Positions 53,781 to 63,510 of a stretch of 64,000 nucleotides of DNA are shown piece by piece. The stretch covers positions 248,001 through 312,000 of the forward strand of contig CANNAD010000002.1 of NCBI GenBank assembly GCA_947502645.1. The letters run 5' to 3'. The DNA is from an uncultured Micrococcaceae bacterium. Lineage in GTDB: Bacteria > Actinomycetota > Actinomycetes > Actinomycetales > Micrococcaceae. Each line of letters begins with the position of its first letter. Positions within the stretch are counted from its first letter, which is position 1. Below the pieces are notes generated by a model. The model was not told where the DNA came from. It saw only the letters and a program-made list of their open reading frames with translations, and ran no database searches. A program made the position numbers and the translations under genes.

Positions 53781-54578
53781 GTGAAGGCACTATCGCAGAG
53801 GCGACGTCACCCCATGGCAGCGATTGCGCTGTTGCTCCTGGGACTGCTCGTTACGGGCGGCCTATACGCAGTCGCGAGCACCGCGAATGAGGCCAAGGCC
53901 GAAACAACGTACTCAGCGAGCGACATTGCTGAAGGCGAAAAGTTGTTTGTCGCCAACTGCGCAACGTGCCATGGCATGGGAGCCAGCGGGACCGACGACG
54001 GACCCTCACTCGTGGGCGTGGGCGCCGCATCGGTCGATTTCCAGGTCGGCACCGGCCGCATGCCGCTGCAGATGAGCGGCCCTCAGGCCATGGAAAAGCC
54101 GAACCAGTTCACTGAGGAACAGACCGCTCAGCTCTCCGCCTACGTGGCCAGCCTGGGGGCGGGGCCGGGCATCCCCGACGAGGAGTACCTTGAGCACGAG
54201 GGCCTCGAAGCCGAGGAGATTGCTGAAGGCGGCGAGATCTTCCGCGTCAACTGCGCCATGTGCCATAACGCAGCAGCCGCAGGTGGCGCACTGACCCGTG
54301 GCAAGTTCGCTCCGGGTCTCGCAGACGTCAGCGAGAAGCATATCTATGAGGCAATGGCAACGGGCCCGCAGAACATGCCCGTATTCAACGACGCGAACAT
54401 CACGCCTGAAGACAAAAAGAAGGTCATCGGCTTCCTGAAGACTATCGAGTCGCAGGGATCACCTGGTGGAGCGGATCTCGGATCCCTCGGTCCGGTCTCC
54501 GAAGGTCTATTTATCTGGGTAGCAGGCTTGGGAGCGGTCATCGGGTTCACCGTCTGGCTGACCTCACGATCATCCTAG
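53781..54578 (+). CDS. qcrC: Ubiquinol/menaquinol-cytochrome c reductase, diheme cytochrome c subunit QcrC
   Basis: A 265-aa membrane-anchored cytochrome with two CxxCH heme sites: CATCH at residues 60-64 and CAMCH in the second domain (about residue 160). N-terminal helix (AAIALLLLGLLVTGGLYAVA) and a C-terminal helix (GLFIWVAGLGAVIGFTVWL) anchor it. In actinobacteria the two hemes replace soluble cytochrome c and pass electrons directly to the aa3 oxidase. GTG start with AAGGA upstream. Confidence 0.95.
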   Translation: MKALSQRRRHPMAAIALLLLGLLVTGGLYAVASTANEAKAETTYSASDIAEGEKLFVANCATCHGMGASGTDDGPSLVGVGAASVDFQVGTGRMPLQMSGPQAMEKPNQFTEEQTAQLSAYVASLGAGPGIPDEEYLEHEGLEAEEIAEGGEIFRVNCAMCHNAAAAGGALTRGKFAPGLADVSEKHIYEAMATGPQNMPVFNDANITPEDKKKVIGFLKTIESQGSPGGADLGSLGPVSEGLFIWVAGLGAVIGFTVWLTSRSS

Positions 54579-54669
54579 AAATTCATCATTCGTCACCGCT
54601 CGTACGAGCGAATCACAGGAATAAATGCAGGGTTGGAAATGACGTATCTAAAGAAGGATGAGGGGGATC

Positions 54670-55695
54670 ATGAGCGACCATAGTAACGGAGGTCCGCACG
54701 CCTCGGGCACCGTCACTACGGCAGGTCAGGGTGAGGCAGAGAAGTTCCGGGATCCCGGATTGCCTCCGCACCGCCCTCGACTCGCCGACGTGGACCCCCG
54801 AGCCGAGAAGCGGGCAGAGCGGCAGGTTGCGATCCTCTTCGTCGTCTCCATAATCGGTACCCTTGCGTTCTTTTACGCATACTTCTTCATTGAACTTGAT
54901 CAGACCATCGGCACGCTGCGCCTGCAGAACCTCGTCCTTGGGCTTGGAACCGCGTTCGCAATGCTCGGAATCGGTGTCGGAATCGTGCACTGGGCAAAGA
55001 CGCTCATGCCCGACCACGAAGTCGCCGAGAGCCGGCACGAGATCCGTTCAGAATCGGACCGTCAGGATGCCGAGAAGATTGTCGGCGACATCATCGAGGA
55101 GACAGGGATCAAGCGTCGCCCGCTGATCCGCAACTCCCTCATCGGTGCAATGCTTTTGGCGCCGCTCCCAGCCATCGCGATTTTCCGCGATCTTGGGCCG
55201 CTGCCAGGTGACACCCTGCGTCACACCATGTGGGACACAGATGTTCGTCTGACCAGGGACCCGGACGGAACGCCGATCAAGGCTTCGGATGTAACGATTG
55301 GTTCGGCATTCCACGTCATCCCCGAGGGCCTCAACGAAGCTGAGCACAAGCTTGAAGAAAAGGCCAAGGCCGTCGTACTTCTGATGCGTCTGAACCCGGA
55401 GGAGCTCAATCCTTCCGAAGGACGCGAAGACTGGGGATACAACGGAATTGTTGCTTACTCCAAGATCTGCACACACGTCGGTTGCCCTGTAGCACTTTAC
55501 GAACAGCAGACGCACCATCTGCTCTGCCCCTGCCACCAGTCGACATTTGACCTCACGCAGGAATGCAAGGTCATCTTCGGGCCGGCGGTCAGGCCTCTCC
55601 CCCAGTTGCCTATTACGGTCAACGACGAGGGCTACCTTGTAGCGCGCAGCGACTTCCATGAACCTGTTGGACCTAGCTTCTGGGAGCGTGGCTAA
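54670..55695 (+). CDS. qcrA: Rieske iron-sulfur subunit of the bc1 complex
   Basis: A 341-aa Rieske protein with the actinobacterial extra N-terminal helices (VAILFVVSIIGTLAFFYAYFFI, LVLGLGTAFAMLGIGVGIVHW) and a third helix before the soluble domain. The 2Fe-2S ligands are in CTHVGC (267-272) and CPCH (286-289), with the two extra Cys forming the disulfide. I choose ATG 54670 (MSDHSNGG), with GGGGGA upstream, over the ATG at 54658. It is followed 2 bp later by qcrB. Confidence 0.96.
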   Translation: MSDHSNGGPHASGTVTTAGQGEAEKFRDPGLPPHRPRLADVDPRAEKRAERQVAILFVVSIIGTLAFFYAYFFIELDQTIGTLRLQNLVLGLGTAFAMLGIGVGIVHWAKTLMPDHEVAESRHEIRSESDRQDAEKIVGDIIEETGIKRRPLIRNSLIGAMLLAPLPAIAIFRDLGPLPGDTLRHTMWDTDVRLTRDPDGTPIKASDVTIGSAFHVIPEGLNEAEHKLEEKAKAVVLLMRLNPEELNPSEGREDWGYNGIVAYSKICTHVGCPVALYEQQTHHLLCPCHQSTFDLTQECKVIFGPAVRPLPQLPITVNDEGYLVARSDFHEPVGPSFWERG

Positions 55696-55697
55696 AC

Positions 55698-57386
55698 ATG
55701 AGCAGCACATCAACTACCGCGACCTACCAGCCCGCGACCAAGGTCGGACGTATTACTGACTTTGTTGACTCACGGGTCGGCGGCTCGTCCATGGTCAAGG
55801 AGTTCGGCAGGAAGATCTTCCCGGATCACTGGACATTCATGTTCGGTGAAGTCGCGCTTTACTCCTTCGTCATCCTGCTGTTGTCAGGGACGTTCCTGAC
55901 ATTTTTCTTCGATCCTTCGATGGCCGAGACGCACTACGACGGCAGCTACGTCCCACTGAAGGGCGTGGAGATGTCGGTGGCCTACGCCTCCAGCCTGGAT
56001 ATCTCCTTTGATATTCGTGGTGGGTTGTTTATGCGCCAGGTTCACCACTGGTCAGCTCTGCTCTTCGTAGCAGCGGTATCGGTTCACATGCTGCGTGTTT
56101 TCTTCACCGGTGCGTTCCGTCGCCCCCGCGAGCTTAACTGGGTTGTCGGCGGCGTTCTGCTGATTCTGGCCATGGCTGCCGGCTTCACCGGTTACTCGCT
56201 TCCGGATGACCTGCTCTCCGGTAACGGTCTGCGCATCATCGACGGCGTCATCAAGTCCGTCCCAGTAGTCGGTACCTACATCAGCTTCTTCCTTTTCGGT
56301 GGAGAGTTCCCTGGAACAGATATCATCGGGCGACTGTATGTGCTGCACATTCTCCTCATCCCGGCCATCATCCTGTTGATGATCGCCATCCACCTGTTTA
56401 TGGTCGTGGTGCACAAGCACACGCAGTACCCAGGTCCGGGCCGTACGAATGACAACGTCGTCGGCTTCCCGGTTGGCCCCGTCTATGCAGCCAAGGCCGG
56501 TGGGTTCTTCTTCATCGTCTTCGGCATCATCGCCTTCATTTCAGCCGCGTTCACGATCAACCCAATCTGGAACTACGGTCCTTACGACCCCTCCCCTGTC
56601 TCGGCTGGCACCCAGCCGGACTGGTACATCGGCTGGGTTGACGGAGCACTTCGTCTCATGCCCGGCTGGCTCGGGAGCTTCCCCTTCGAATGGGAGATCC
56701 CATTCCCGTGGGGAACGAATACGCTGTCGCTGAACGTGCTGCTCCCCGCGCTCGTTCCGGCCGGTATCGTGTTTACCTTGCTCTTCACCTGGCCATGGAT
56801 AGAGCGCTGGATCACCAAGGACAACCGGGAACACCATCTCCTGGACCGGCCTCGGAACGCTCCAGGCCGCACCGCCGTTGGTGTCGCTGGCGTGGTCTTC
56901 TACTGCGTGATGTGGGCCGCTGCAAGCTCCGACCTCATCGCTACTCATTTCTCGGTGTCGCTCAATGACGTCACTTACTGGCTACGCGTACTGTTCTTCC
57001 TGGGCCCAGTACTCGGATTCATCATCACTCGTCGCATTGCGTTGGCTCTCCAGCGCAAGGACCGGGAGATTGCCCTCCACGGACGGGAAACTGGCCGCAT
57101 CGTCAGACTCCCCCACGGTGAGTACATCGAGGTTCATGAGCCCCTGGACGACTACAAGCTGTACAAGCTAGTCAGTTACGATGCCCCGATGACAGTGCCA
57201 GCTGAAGCTGACCGCAATGGTCATATCTCTAAGTCGGAGAAGCGCCGGGCCATGATTTCCCGCTTCCTCTTCGAAGACCGAGTGGCTCCGGTGACGCCGG
57301 CAGAATTGGAAGAGGCGCACTCGCACGGTCACCAGGATCAGCTTGCAACAGATGCTGACAATGCTGCCGTCGTAGAGAAGCACTAA
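55698..57386 (+). CDS. qcrB: Cytochrome b subunit of the bc1 complex
   Basis: A 562-aa cytochrome b with eight core helices and the long actinobacterial C-terminal cytoplasmic extension. Heme-ligand His pairs lie in VHHWSALLFVAAVSVHMLRVFFTGAFRRPRELNW and LHILLIPAIILLMIAIHLFMVVVHKHTQYPG; the Qo region includes PDWYIGWVDGALRLMPGW. This subunit is the target of bc1 inhibitors in mycobacteria. Last gene of the operon; a 17-bp-stem terminator follows. Confidence 0.96.
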   Translation: MSSTSTTATYQPATKVGRITDFVDSRVGGSSMVKEFGRKIFPDHWTFMFGEVALYSFVILLLSGTFLTFFFDPSMAETHYDGSYVPLKGVEMSVAYASSLDISFDIRGGLFMRQVHHWSALLFVAAVSVHMLRVFFTGAFRRPRELNWVVGGVLLILAMAAGFTGYSLPDDLLSGNGLRIIDGVIKSVPVVGTYISFFLFGGEFPGTDIIGRLYVLHILLIPAIILLMIAIHLFMVVVHKHTQYPGPGRTNDNVVGFPVGPVYAAKAGGFFFIVFGIIAFISAAFTINPIWNYGPYDPSPVSAGTQPDWYIGWVDGALRLMPGWLGSFPFEWEIPFPWGTNTLSLNVLLPALVPAGIVFTLLFTWPWIERWITKDNREHHLLDRPRNAPGRTAVGVAGVVFYCVMWAAASSDLIATHFSVSLNDVTYWLRVLFFLGPVLGFIITRRIALALQRKDREIALHGRETGRIVRLPHGEYIEVHEPLDDYKLYKLVSYDAPMTVPAEADRNGHISKSEKRRAMISRFLFEDRVAPVTPAELEEAHSHGHQDQLATDADNAAVVEKH

Positions 57387-57404
57387 CGACCGCTTTCGGT
57401 ATTG

Positions 57405-57442
57405 AAGAGGGCCCCGACACGTATGCGTGTCGGGGCCCTCTT
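57405..57442 (+). terminator. Terminator after qcrB
   Basis: Near-perfect 17-bp hairpin (57405-57421 with 57426-57442), loop TATG, followed by TTCGTTC. It faces the convergent gntR gene. Confidence 0.88.
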
Positions 57443-57485
57443 TCGTTCACCCATGCTCTAGGCGGGCACGTAGCTCCGGTAATGA

Positions 57486-58283
57486 TCAGCCAAGGCGCCG
57501 AGGGCTGTAGCCCCTCGGCGAACGCATACCAGGTCTCTGCAGAGGGACCCAGAGCTTATAGCGGTCAGCGCGGTAGTAAGAGACGGAGTAATCAACCATG
57601 GCCCGCGAGACGTATGCGTGCCGCTCAATTTTGAGAAGGGGCGAACCCATCTCCACGTGCAGTAGTCGGGCGATCGACGGCGATGCGGCGGTTGCTTCCA
57701 CGGCATCCTCGCCCCACTCCATGACTAAGCCATACTTCTCGCTGAGGACGTTGTAGAGCGACGTCGGAGGTGGGTCGTCAAGAATCCCTGGAACACGGTG
57801 GGCAGGGATGAAGTTCTCATCCACGCTCATGGGCTCCCCATCAGCGAGTAGCTGACGGCGAAAGCGAACGACCGGCTGCCCCTCTTCGAGCTGTAGCTCA
57901 CGAGCCAGCCGGGACGTCGCGCCAATCTGCTCAAAACTCAAGACATGGGCATCCGGGACCATGCCGCGTCTATGCATCTCCTCCGAGTACGAGGTCAACT
58001 TTATTTGAAGGTCGACTTTCGACTGGGCGACGTAGGTGCCAACACCGACCACCCGCTCGAGCAACTCCTCGGCGACCAGTGCATCGATCGCATGACGGAT
58101 GGTCATACGGGCTACGCCGAAATGCTCGGCCAATTCGCGCTCAGAGGGTAGAGCGTCCCCTGCCCCGCAGTTTTCAGAGATGTACGGCCGCAGGAGCTCA
58201 CGTAGCTGCAGATGCTTGGGCGAGGAGTCACTAAGCTCGACGGCCCCAATGTACTTCTTCAGGTTGCGCAGAGGGGTCTTCAC
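57486..58283 (-). CDS. GntR/HutC family regulator with UTRA domain
   Basis: A 265-aa regulator: winged helix (QLRELLRPYISENCGAGDALPSERELAEHFGVARMTIRHAIDALVAEELLERVVGVGTYVA, about residues 25-85), then a UTRA effector domain that in relatives binds sugar phosphates or histidine derivatives. DasR-like N-acetylglucosamine regulators share this layout. The GTG at 58283 has AGGAGGA upstream and replaces a longer frame. It sits between the two respiratory gene clusters; its target is unknown. Confidence 0.85.
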   Translation of the reverse strand: MKTPLRNLKKYIGAVELSDSSPKHLQLRELLRPYISENCGAGDALPSERELAEHFGVARMTIRHAIDALVAEELLERVVGVGTYVAQSKVDLQIKLTSYSEEMHRRGMVPDAHVLSFEQIGATSRLARELQLEEGQPVVRFRRQLLADGEPMSVDENFIPAHRVPGILDDPPPTSLYNVLSEKYGLVMEWGEDAVEATAASPSIARLLHVEMGSPLLKIERHAYVSRAMVDYSVSYYRADRYKLWVPLQRPGMRSPRGYSPRRLG

Positions 58284-58408
58284 AGCCGATCCTCCTGCAG
58301 AGTTCGTTGGGTGGTGGGGCACACCAAGTCTAATCGGTTGGTGCGCACAACGCGTGAAGGCCCCCGGATATACCGGGAGCCTTCACGAGGATTGAGCTGT
58401 GAATCTAA

Positions 58409-58810
58409 CTAGTGTGCGTGATCACCGCGGCTGTATTCGTATACCCAACCAACGAGCCCGATGAACGCGAGCCCCGCGCTGAGATACAGAATCCACCAGC
58501 CGATAGCCAGTCCGAGGAACCCACCTGCGCACGCAAGCGCAAGAACAAGGGGCCACCAGCTCCAGGGGCTGAACATGCCCTGCTCCCCCGACGCTTCGTG
58601 AATCTCCGCATCAACCCGATCTTCGGGACGAAGACCAACCCTGCGTCCGGTTACCCACAAGTAGAAGGCGACCATGGCATTGAGCCCGGCGACCAGTAGG
58701 AGGCCAAGACTGCCGACATACTCATTCCAGCCTGTCAGGATCCCGTATGCAACGGTCGCGACGAGAAAGAACGGCACCAGGTAGGCAAAGACCTTTGTTT
58801 CGACCTTCAT
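58409..58810 (-). CDS. ctaF: Cytochrome c oxidase subunit IV, actinobacterial type
   Basis: A 133-aa four-helix subunit specific to actinobacterial aa3 oxidases (VKVETKVFAYLVPFFLVATVAYGI, YVGSLGLLLVAGLNAMVAFYLW, PLVLALACAGGFLGLAIGWWILYLSAGLAFIGLVGWVYEYSRG). The ATG at 58810 gives MKVETK and lies 4 bp after the ctaD stop. No clear ribosome site is visible, so translation is probably coupled to ctaD. Membrane location. Confidence 0.94.
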   Translation of the reverse strand: MKVETKVFAYLVPFFLVATVAYGILTGWNEYVGSLGLLLVAGLNAMVAFYLWVTGRRVGLRPEDRVDAEIHEASGEQGMFSPWSWWPLVLALACAGGFLGLAIGWWILYLSAGLAFIGLVGWVYEYSRGDHAH

Positions 58811-58814
58811 GTGA

Positions 58815-60542
58815 CTAGGCGTCCTTCCGGTCAGCGGCACCAAGCAGTTGCGCTGCAGCTGCGGGTGATTCAGGGGTGTGCATTTGCTGTAGCTCCGGGT
58901 GATGAAGGTCCAGAGCAGGACGTTCAGAGCGGATCCGCGGCAGTGACGTGAAGTTATGCCGTGGTGGTGGGCAAGATGTTGCCCACTCCAGCGACGCACC
59001 AAAGCCCCACGGATCGTCTACTTCGACCTTCTTGCCCTTGCGCCAGGTCACGTATACGTTCCAGAAGAACGGAATGAGTGATGCTCCAAGAACAAAGGAC
59101 GAAATGGTGGAGAACTGGTTCATGGCCGTGAATTGATCTTCGGGCATGTAGTCCGCGTAGCGGCGTGGCATTCCGATGACTCCAAGCCAGTGCTGAATGA
59201 GGAACGTTCCGTGGAAGCCGAGCAGCAACATCCAAAAGTGGATCTTCCCGAGACGCTCGTTGAGCATTTTCCCGGTCCACTTGGGCCACCAGAAGTAGAA
59301 GCCGGCAAACATGGCGAAGACCACTGTGCCAAACACAACGTAGTGGAAGTGAGCAACCACAAAGTAAGTATCGGATACGTGGATGTCCAATGGCGGTGAG
59401 GAAAGAATAATGCCCGTCAGGCCACCGAAGAGGAACGTCACCAGGAAGCCGAGACTCCACAGCATAGGGGTTTCGAAAGTCAGTGAACCTCTCCACATGG
59501 TTCCGACCCAGTTGAAGAACTTGACCCCGGTTGGAACTGCGATGAGCATCGTCATGAAGGCGAAGAACGGCAGCATAACCGAGCCCGTAGCGTACATGTG
59601 GTGTGCCCACACGGTAACGGAAAGTGCGGCGATCGCAATCGTTGCGAACACAAGGCCCTTGTAGCCGAAAATCGGCTTACGGCTGAAGACCGGGAAGATC
59701 TCGGAAACGATACCGAAGAACGGGAGAGCGATGATGTAAACCTCAGGATGACCGAAGAACCAGAACAGGTGCTGCCAGAGGATGGCTCCGCCGTTTTCCG
59801 GATCGAAGATATGGGCTCCAAAGCGTCTGTCTGCCCCCAGCGCGAACAGCGCTGCCGCCAGCGGCGGGAAGGCCATGAGGACGAGGATACCTGTGACCAG
59901 AGTGTTCCAGGTGAAGATCGGCATACGCCACATGGTCATGCCTGGGGCCCGCATACAGATGATGGTGGTGATGAAGTTGACGGAACCGAGAATGGTTCCG
60001 AAGCCGGACAACGCCAGTCCAAATACCCAGAGGTCTCCACCAACACCAGGCGAGAACGTTGTATTGGACAGCGGCGCATAGGCAAACCACCCGAACGAGG
60101 CCGCGCCCTGAGGCGTAATGAATCCCGAGATGGCGATGGTGCTACCAAACAGGAAGAACCAGAAAGCCAAGGCGTTGAGTCGAGGGAAAGCCACATCCGG
60201 AGCACCGATCTGGAGCGGCATCATGACGTTTGCGAAGCCAGCGAATAGCGGGGTTGCGAACATCAGCAGCATGACGGTTCCATGCATGGTGAAGAGCTGG
60301 TTGTACTGTTCCTTTGTCTGCAGGAACTGCATGCCGGGCTCGAACAGCTCAGCGCGGATGACGAGCGCCATCACACCGCCGAGGCAGAAGAAGACGAATG
60401 AAGCGATGAGATACATGTAGCCGATCGTCTTGTGATCGGTGGATGTCAGCCAGTTGACGACGATGCGGCCTTTTGACACAGGCACTACGCGGGGCGCGAC
60501 CGTGGTTCCCGAATCGTCCGCGGAGTATTCATAGGTTGCCAT
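58815..60542 (-). CDS. ctaD: Cytochrome c oxidase subunit I
   Basis: A 575-aa heme-copper oxidase subunit I with twelve helices. Heme a, heme a3 and CuB ligands lie in [54 protein letters not shown] and [23 protein letters not shown]. The C-terminal tail ([21 protein letters not shown]) is soluble. It lies between ctaC and ctaF on the minus strand, with a 14-bp gap to ctaC, the usual actinobacterial cluster. Confidence 0.97.
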   Translation of the reverse strand: MATYEYSADDSGTTVAPRVVPVSKGRIVVNWLTSTDHKTIGYMYLIASFVFFCLGGVMALVIRAELFEPGMQFLQTKEQYNQLFTMHGTVMLLMFATPLFAGFANVMMPLQIGAPDVAFPRLNALAFWFFLFGSTIAISGFITPQGAASFGWFAYAPLSNTTFSPGVGGDLWVFGLALSGFGTILGSVNFITTIICMRAPGMTMWRMPIFTWNTLVTGILVLMAFPPLAAALFALGADRRFGAHIFDPENGGAILWQHLFWFFGHPEVYIIALPFFGIVSEIFPVFSRKPIFGYKGLVFATIAIAALSVTVWAHHMYATGSVMLPFFAFMTMLIAVPTGVKFFNWVGTMWRGSLTFETPMLWSLGFLVTFLFGGLTGIILSSPPLDIHVSDTYFVVAHFHYVVFGTVVFAMFAGFYFWWPKWTGKMLNERLGKIHFWMLLLGFHGTFLIQHWLGVIGMPRRYADYMPEDQFTAMNQFSTISSFVLGASLIPFFWNVYVTWRKGKKVEVDDPWGFGASLEWATSCPPPRHNFTSLPRIRSERPALDLHHPELQQMHTPESPAAAAQLLGAADRKDA

Positions 60543-60556
60543 TGTTCATGCCTCCT

Positions 60557-61402
60557 TTACTTCGACGGGACGGGTTGGGGATTGCGGTCGTACTCTTCGG
60601 CGAGCTGACCGGTTTCCAGGGTTTCAAGGTAGTCCTCGTACTCGGCCTGTGATACGACCTTGACGTTGAAGAGCATCTCGGAGTGGTACTGACCGCAGAG
60701 CTCGGCACACTTGCCGTCAAACGTGCCCTCCTCCTGCGGGGTGAGAGTGATGTAGTTCGTCTTCCCCGGAATCATGTCCATTTTCTGGAGGAACGCGGGT
60801 ACCCAGAACGAGTGGATGACATCGCGGGCGTTGAGCTGGAGTTCAACGGACTTGTCAACGGGGAGGTACAGGGTTGGCAGTGTCTCTTCGACGCCCGGTC
60901 CACCGTCCAGATGGGCCTGGGTTCCGGCCGAGTACTTGTTTTCCTTGACGTAGTTGAAGTCCCAGGACCATTGCTTGCCTCGGACGTCAATGATGACGTC
61001 CGGGTCTGGATCCCGCTCGTTGATCGCATTAATATCCTGGTTCGTGAAGTAGAACAACACGAACACCATGAATAGCGGGATAACGACGTAAAAGACTTCC
61101 AGAGGAAGGTTGTAACTGATCTGGCGCGGGAAGCCGGTCTCATTGCGACGGCGACGGTAGGCGACGATGCACCAGATAATCAATGCCCACGTGATGATCC
61201 CGATAGCCAGCGCGGCGATCCACGAATTGACCCACAAATCAGTGATGCGACTTGTGTGGTTAGTCGTGTCTCGTTCACCGGGCAACCAGCCCCGTTGGAC
61301 TTCTGCTGAACAGCCAGACAAAAACAGCGCGCCAGCCGACACTAGGCCGGTGATCCCCAAGATCCTTGCGCGTCGACTGTCGGTTCGAACCTGCGAACTC
61401 AC
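60557..61402 (-). CDS. ctaC: Cytochrome c oxidase subunit II (lipoprotein)
   Basis: A 281-aa subunit II. A lipoprotein signal ends at LSGC (Cys31); two membrane helices follow (SWIAALAIGIITWALIIWCIVAYRRRR, SYNLPLEVFYVVIPLFMVFVLFYFT). The cupredoxin domain holds the CuA ligands in HSFWVP and GKCAELCGQYHSEM. GTG start with GAAGGG upstream. First gene of ctaC-ctaD-ctaF. The 164 bp upstream (61403-61566) hold its promoter region; I did not find a convincing -35/-10 pair. Confidence 0.95.
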   Translation of the reverse strand: MSSQVRTDSRRARILGITGLVSAGALFLSGCSAEVQRGWLPGERDTTNHTSRITDLWVNSWIAALAIGIITWALIIWCIVAYRRRRNETGFPRQISYNLPLEVFYVVIPLFMVFVLFYFTNQDINAINERDPDPDVIIDVRGKQWSWDFNYVKENKYSAGTQAHLDGGPGVEETLPTLYLPVDKSVELQLNARDVIHSFWVPAFLQKMDMIPGKTNYITLTPQEEGTFDGKCAELCGQYHSEMLFNVKVVSQAEYEDYLETLETGQLAEEYDRNPQPVPSK

Positions 61403-61566
61403 AGACGGCCCTTCCTCTTCTTTGCATACGTTCTGTCGGCTGTTGCTTGGAGCGCACGACGAGACGTATTGAGTTTTACTACTTACTGTAGAGCTTACCC
61501 GGATAGCGGGCCCCGTTGCGACATTTAGTCGGCGGAGTCCCGATTATTGGGGAACTGTTACCAGCC

Positions 61567-61953
61567 CTAGTGGAATGAATCGCCGCAGGCGCAGGAACCA
61601 CCAGCGTTTGGATTGTCGATCGTGAAGCCCTGCTTCGAAATGGTGTCTTCGAAGTCGATGGATGCTCCAGCCAGGTAGGGGACGCTCATGCGGTCAACGA
61701 TGACCTCCACTCCCCCGAACTCACGCACCGCATCACCATCAAGTATCCGCTCATCGAAGTACAACTGATAGATGAGACCGGAGCAGCCGCCTGGCTGAAC
61801 GGCTACCCGGAGCCTCAGGTCAGTGCGCCCTTCCTGTTCCAGGAGGCTGCGTACCTTTCCGGCGGCTACATCCGAAATATTCACTTCATGTGTGGGCAGT
61901 TCGCTTGAATCTACGGTGGCGTCAGACTGTGTTTCGTTCGTTGAAGTGCTCAT
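61567..61953 (-). CDS. HesB/IscA-type iron-sulfur cluster carrier
   Basis: A 128-aa A-type carrier (ErpA-like) that delivers Fe-S clusters to apoproteins. The three cluster Cys are in PGGCSGLIYQL and the C-terminal GGSCACGDSFH. An N-terminal extension of ~25 residues (STSTNETQSDATVDSSELPTHEV) precedes the domain. I choose ATG 61953: AGGAG lies 9 nt upstream of it but abuts the ATG at 61962. It lies just upstream of ctaC on the same strand; Fe-S supply to the Rieske protein is a plausible but unproven link. Confidence 0.92.
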   Translation of the reverse strand: MSTSTNETQSDATVDSSELPTHEVNISDVAAGKVRSLLEQEGRTDLRLRVAVQPGGCSGLIYQLYFDERILDGDAVREFGGVEVIVDRMSVPYLAGASIDFEDTISKQGFTIDNPNAGGSCACGDSFH

Positions 61954-62046
61954 GATTTCCATCTCCTAGCGCGATCCGTGACTGTACGTTGTGTTGGTTC
62001 TGCGGACCTTCCCTCAATGGTACGTCCAGTCTGCTGTGCCATCCAG

Positions 62047-63456
62047 CTACTGAAGCCCCTCTGAGTCCAGACGAGCGAGCAGCAGCGCCTGAGCGAGGAC
62101 TGCCTTCTCGAATTCCGCAAGATGGAGCGACTCGTTGGCGCTGTGCGCTCTCGAATCGGGGTCCTCCACACCGGTGATGAGGATGTCCGCCTCAGGATAG
62201 AGCTCGGTGAGGTCGGAAATGAACGGAATTGAACCTCCCATGCCTGCCTCGACTGGTTCTACGCCCCAGGCCTCGCCCAGGGACCAAAGGCTAAGCTGCG
62301 CTGCTGGCGCCGAGGTATCGGTGTGGAACGGCTTCCCCATTTCTCCGGGGGTAAAGGTCACCCTCGCGCCAAAAGGTGCGTGCTCTTCAACGTGTCGCTG
62401 CACTGCTTCCATTGCCTGCTGCGGGTCCTGGCCGGGGGCGAGACGCAAACTGAACTTCGCCCGGGCCATCGGCAGCAGGGTGTTTGAGGACAGCGCGACG
62501 GAAGGGGCATCGATTCCGATGATCGACAGTGCCGGTTTGGTCCAGAGCCTGGACGCAATACTTCCGGTGCCCGCGAGGCGCACGCCATCCGCAACGGATG
62601 CATCGGCACGGTAGTCCGCTTCCGGGTATTCCACGGCTGCGTCGTCGCTTGCCTGGAGGCCCGCGATGGCGACGTCCCCCGCGTCGTCGTGGAAGGTGCT
62701 GATCAGCCTCGCCAGAAGGGTTGGGGCATCCAGCACGGGCCCCCCGAACATTCCGGAGTGCACGGCATGCTCCAGCACGCGGACTTCGACAGTTCCATCA
62801 ACCAGTCCACGCAAGCTTGTTGTCAGGGCGGGTACGCCGACCTTCCAGTTGCTGGAGTCGGCAACGACGATGACGTCAGAACGGAGCAGTTCCTTGTGGG
62901 TTTCGAGGAATTTGCGGAAAGTCGGCGAACCGGCTTCCTCTTCGCCTTCGATGAAGAGAGTCACGCCGAGCCCGAAATCATCTCCCAGGACACTGCGGAC
63001 GGCGCGATAGGACGCAATATGAGCCATGATGCCAGCTTTGTCATCCGCAGCCCCGCGACCATACAGCCGGCCGTCGCGTTCCTCCGCTTCAAACGGCTTG
63101 CTCTCCCAAAGATCCTCATCGCCGGGAGGCTGAACATCATGATGAGCGTAAAGCAGAATGGTGGGCTTGCCAGGTGCGGCCGCTTTGGACGCCACGACAG
63201 CCGGTCCCCCAGGCTTCCCCTGATTATCAACGCGCAAAATCTGGACGTCATCCAGGCCCAGGTCCTTAATCAGCGATGAGACGGCTTCCGCACTTCGGTC
63301 GAGTTGATCGGCGTCGAACGCCTCCCACGCGATTCCTGGAATGGCTACCAGGTCCTTGAGTTCCTCTACGGTCTGGGAAAACGATTCGGCAACGGCATTG
63401 CGTAAGGCATCTACATTGACGCCGTGCGCCTGATTTTGGATACGTTCATCAGTCAT
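62047..63456 (-). CDS. M20-family dipeptidase
   Basis: A 469-aa zinc dipeptidase of the CNDP/PepV-like M20 group. Ligand motifs: LLYAHHDVQPPGDEDLW (His, Asp), GRGAADDKAG (Asp), FIEGEEEAGSPTF (catalytic Glu pair), and VADSSNWKVG. The lid domain (about residues 215-350) includes EVRVLEHAVHSGMFGG. Probably a cytoplasmic dipeptidase with broad specificity. ATG at 63456, 6 nt after TATGGT, without a ribosome site. Divergent from the DUF3043 gene. Confidence 0.9.
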   Translation of the reverse strand: MTDERIQNQAHGVNVDALRNAVAESFSQTVEELKDLVAIPGIAWEAFDADQLDRSAEAVSSLIKDLGLDDVQILRVDNQGKPGGPAVVASKAAAPGKPTILLYAHHDVQPPGDEDLWESKPFEAEERDGRLYGRGAADDKAGIMAHIASYRAVRSVLGDDFGLGVTLFIEGEEEAGSPTFRKFLETHKELLRSDVIVVADSSNWKVGVPALTTSLRGLVDGTVEVRVLEHAVHSGMFGGPVLDAPTLLARLISTFHDDAGDVAIAGLQASDDAAVEYPEADYRADASVADGVRLAGTGSIASRLWTKPALSIIGIDAPSVALSSNTLLPMARAKFSLRLAPGQDPQQAMEAVQRHVEEHAPFGARVTFTPGEMGKPFHTDTSAPAAQLSLWSLGEAWGVEPVEAGMGGSIPFISDLTELYPEADILITGVEDPDSRAHSANESLHLAEFEKAVLAQALLLARLDSEGLQ

Positions 63457-63462
63457 GATCCC

Positions 63463-63468
63463 ACCATA
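63463..63468 (-). promoter_or_regulatory. Leaderless -10 of the M20 dipeptidase
   Basis: Minus-strand TATGGT, 6 nt before the ATG at 63456. Confidence 0.55.
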
Positions 63469-63491
63469 CCGTTGCCACAGAGACAGACTGA

Positions 63492-63508
63492 TGCAAGGTA
63501 TCCTTGCA
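63492..63508. promoter_or_regulatory. Palindrome over the DUF3043 promoter
   Basis: TGCAAGG-TAT-CCTTGCA, 7-bp perfect arms, covering the -10 and start site of the plus-strand gene. Confidence 0.4.
63499..63504 (+). promoter_or_regulatory. Leaderless -10 of the DUF3043 gene
   Basis: TATCCT, 6 nt before the GTG at 63511. Confidence 0.55.
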
Positions 63509-63510
63509 GG

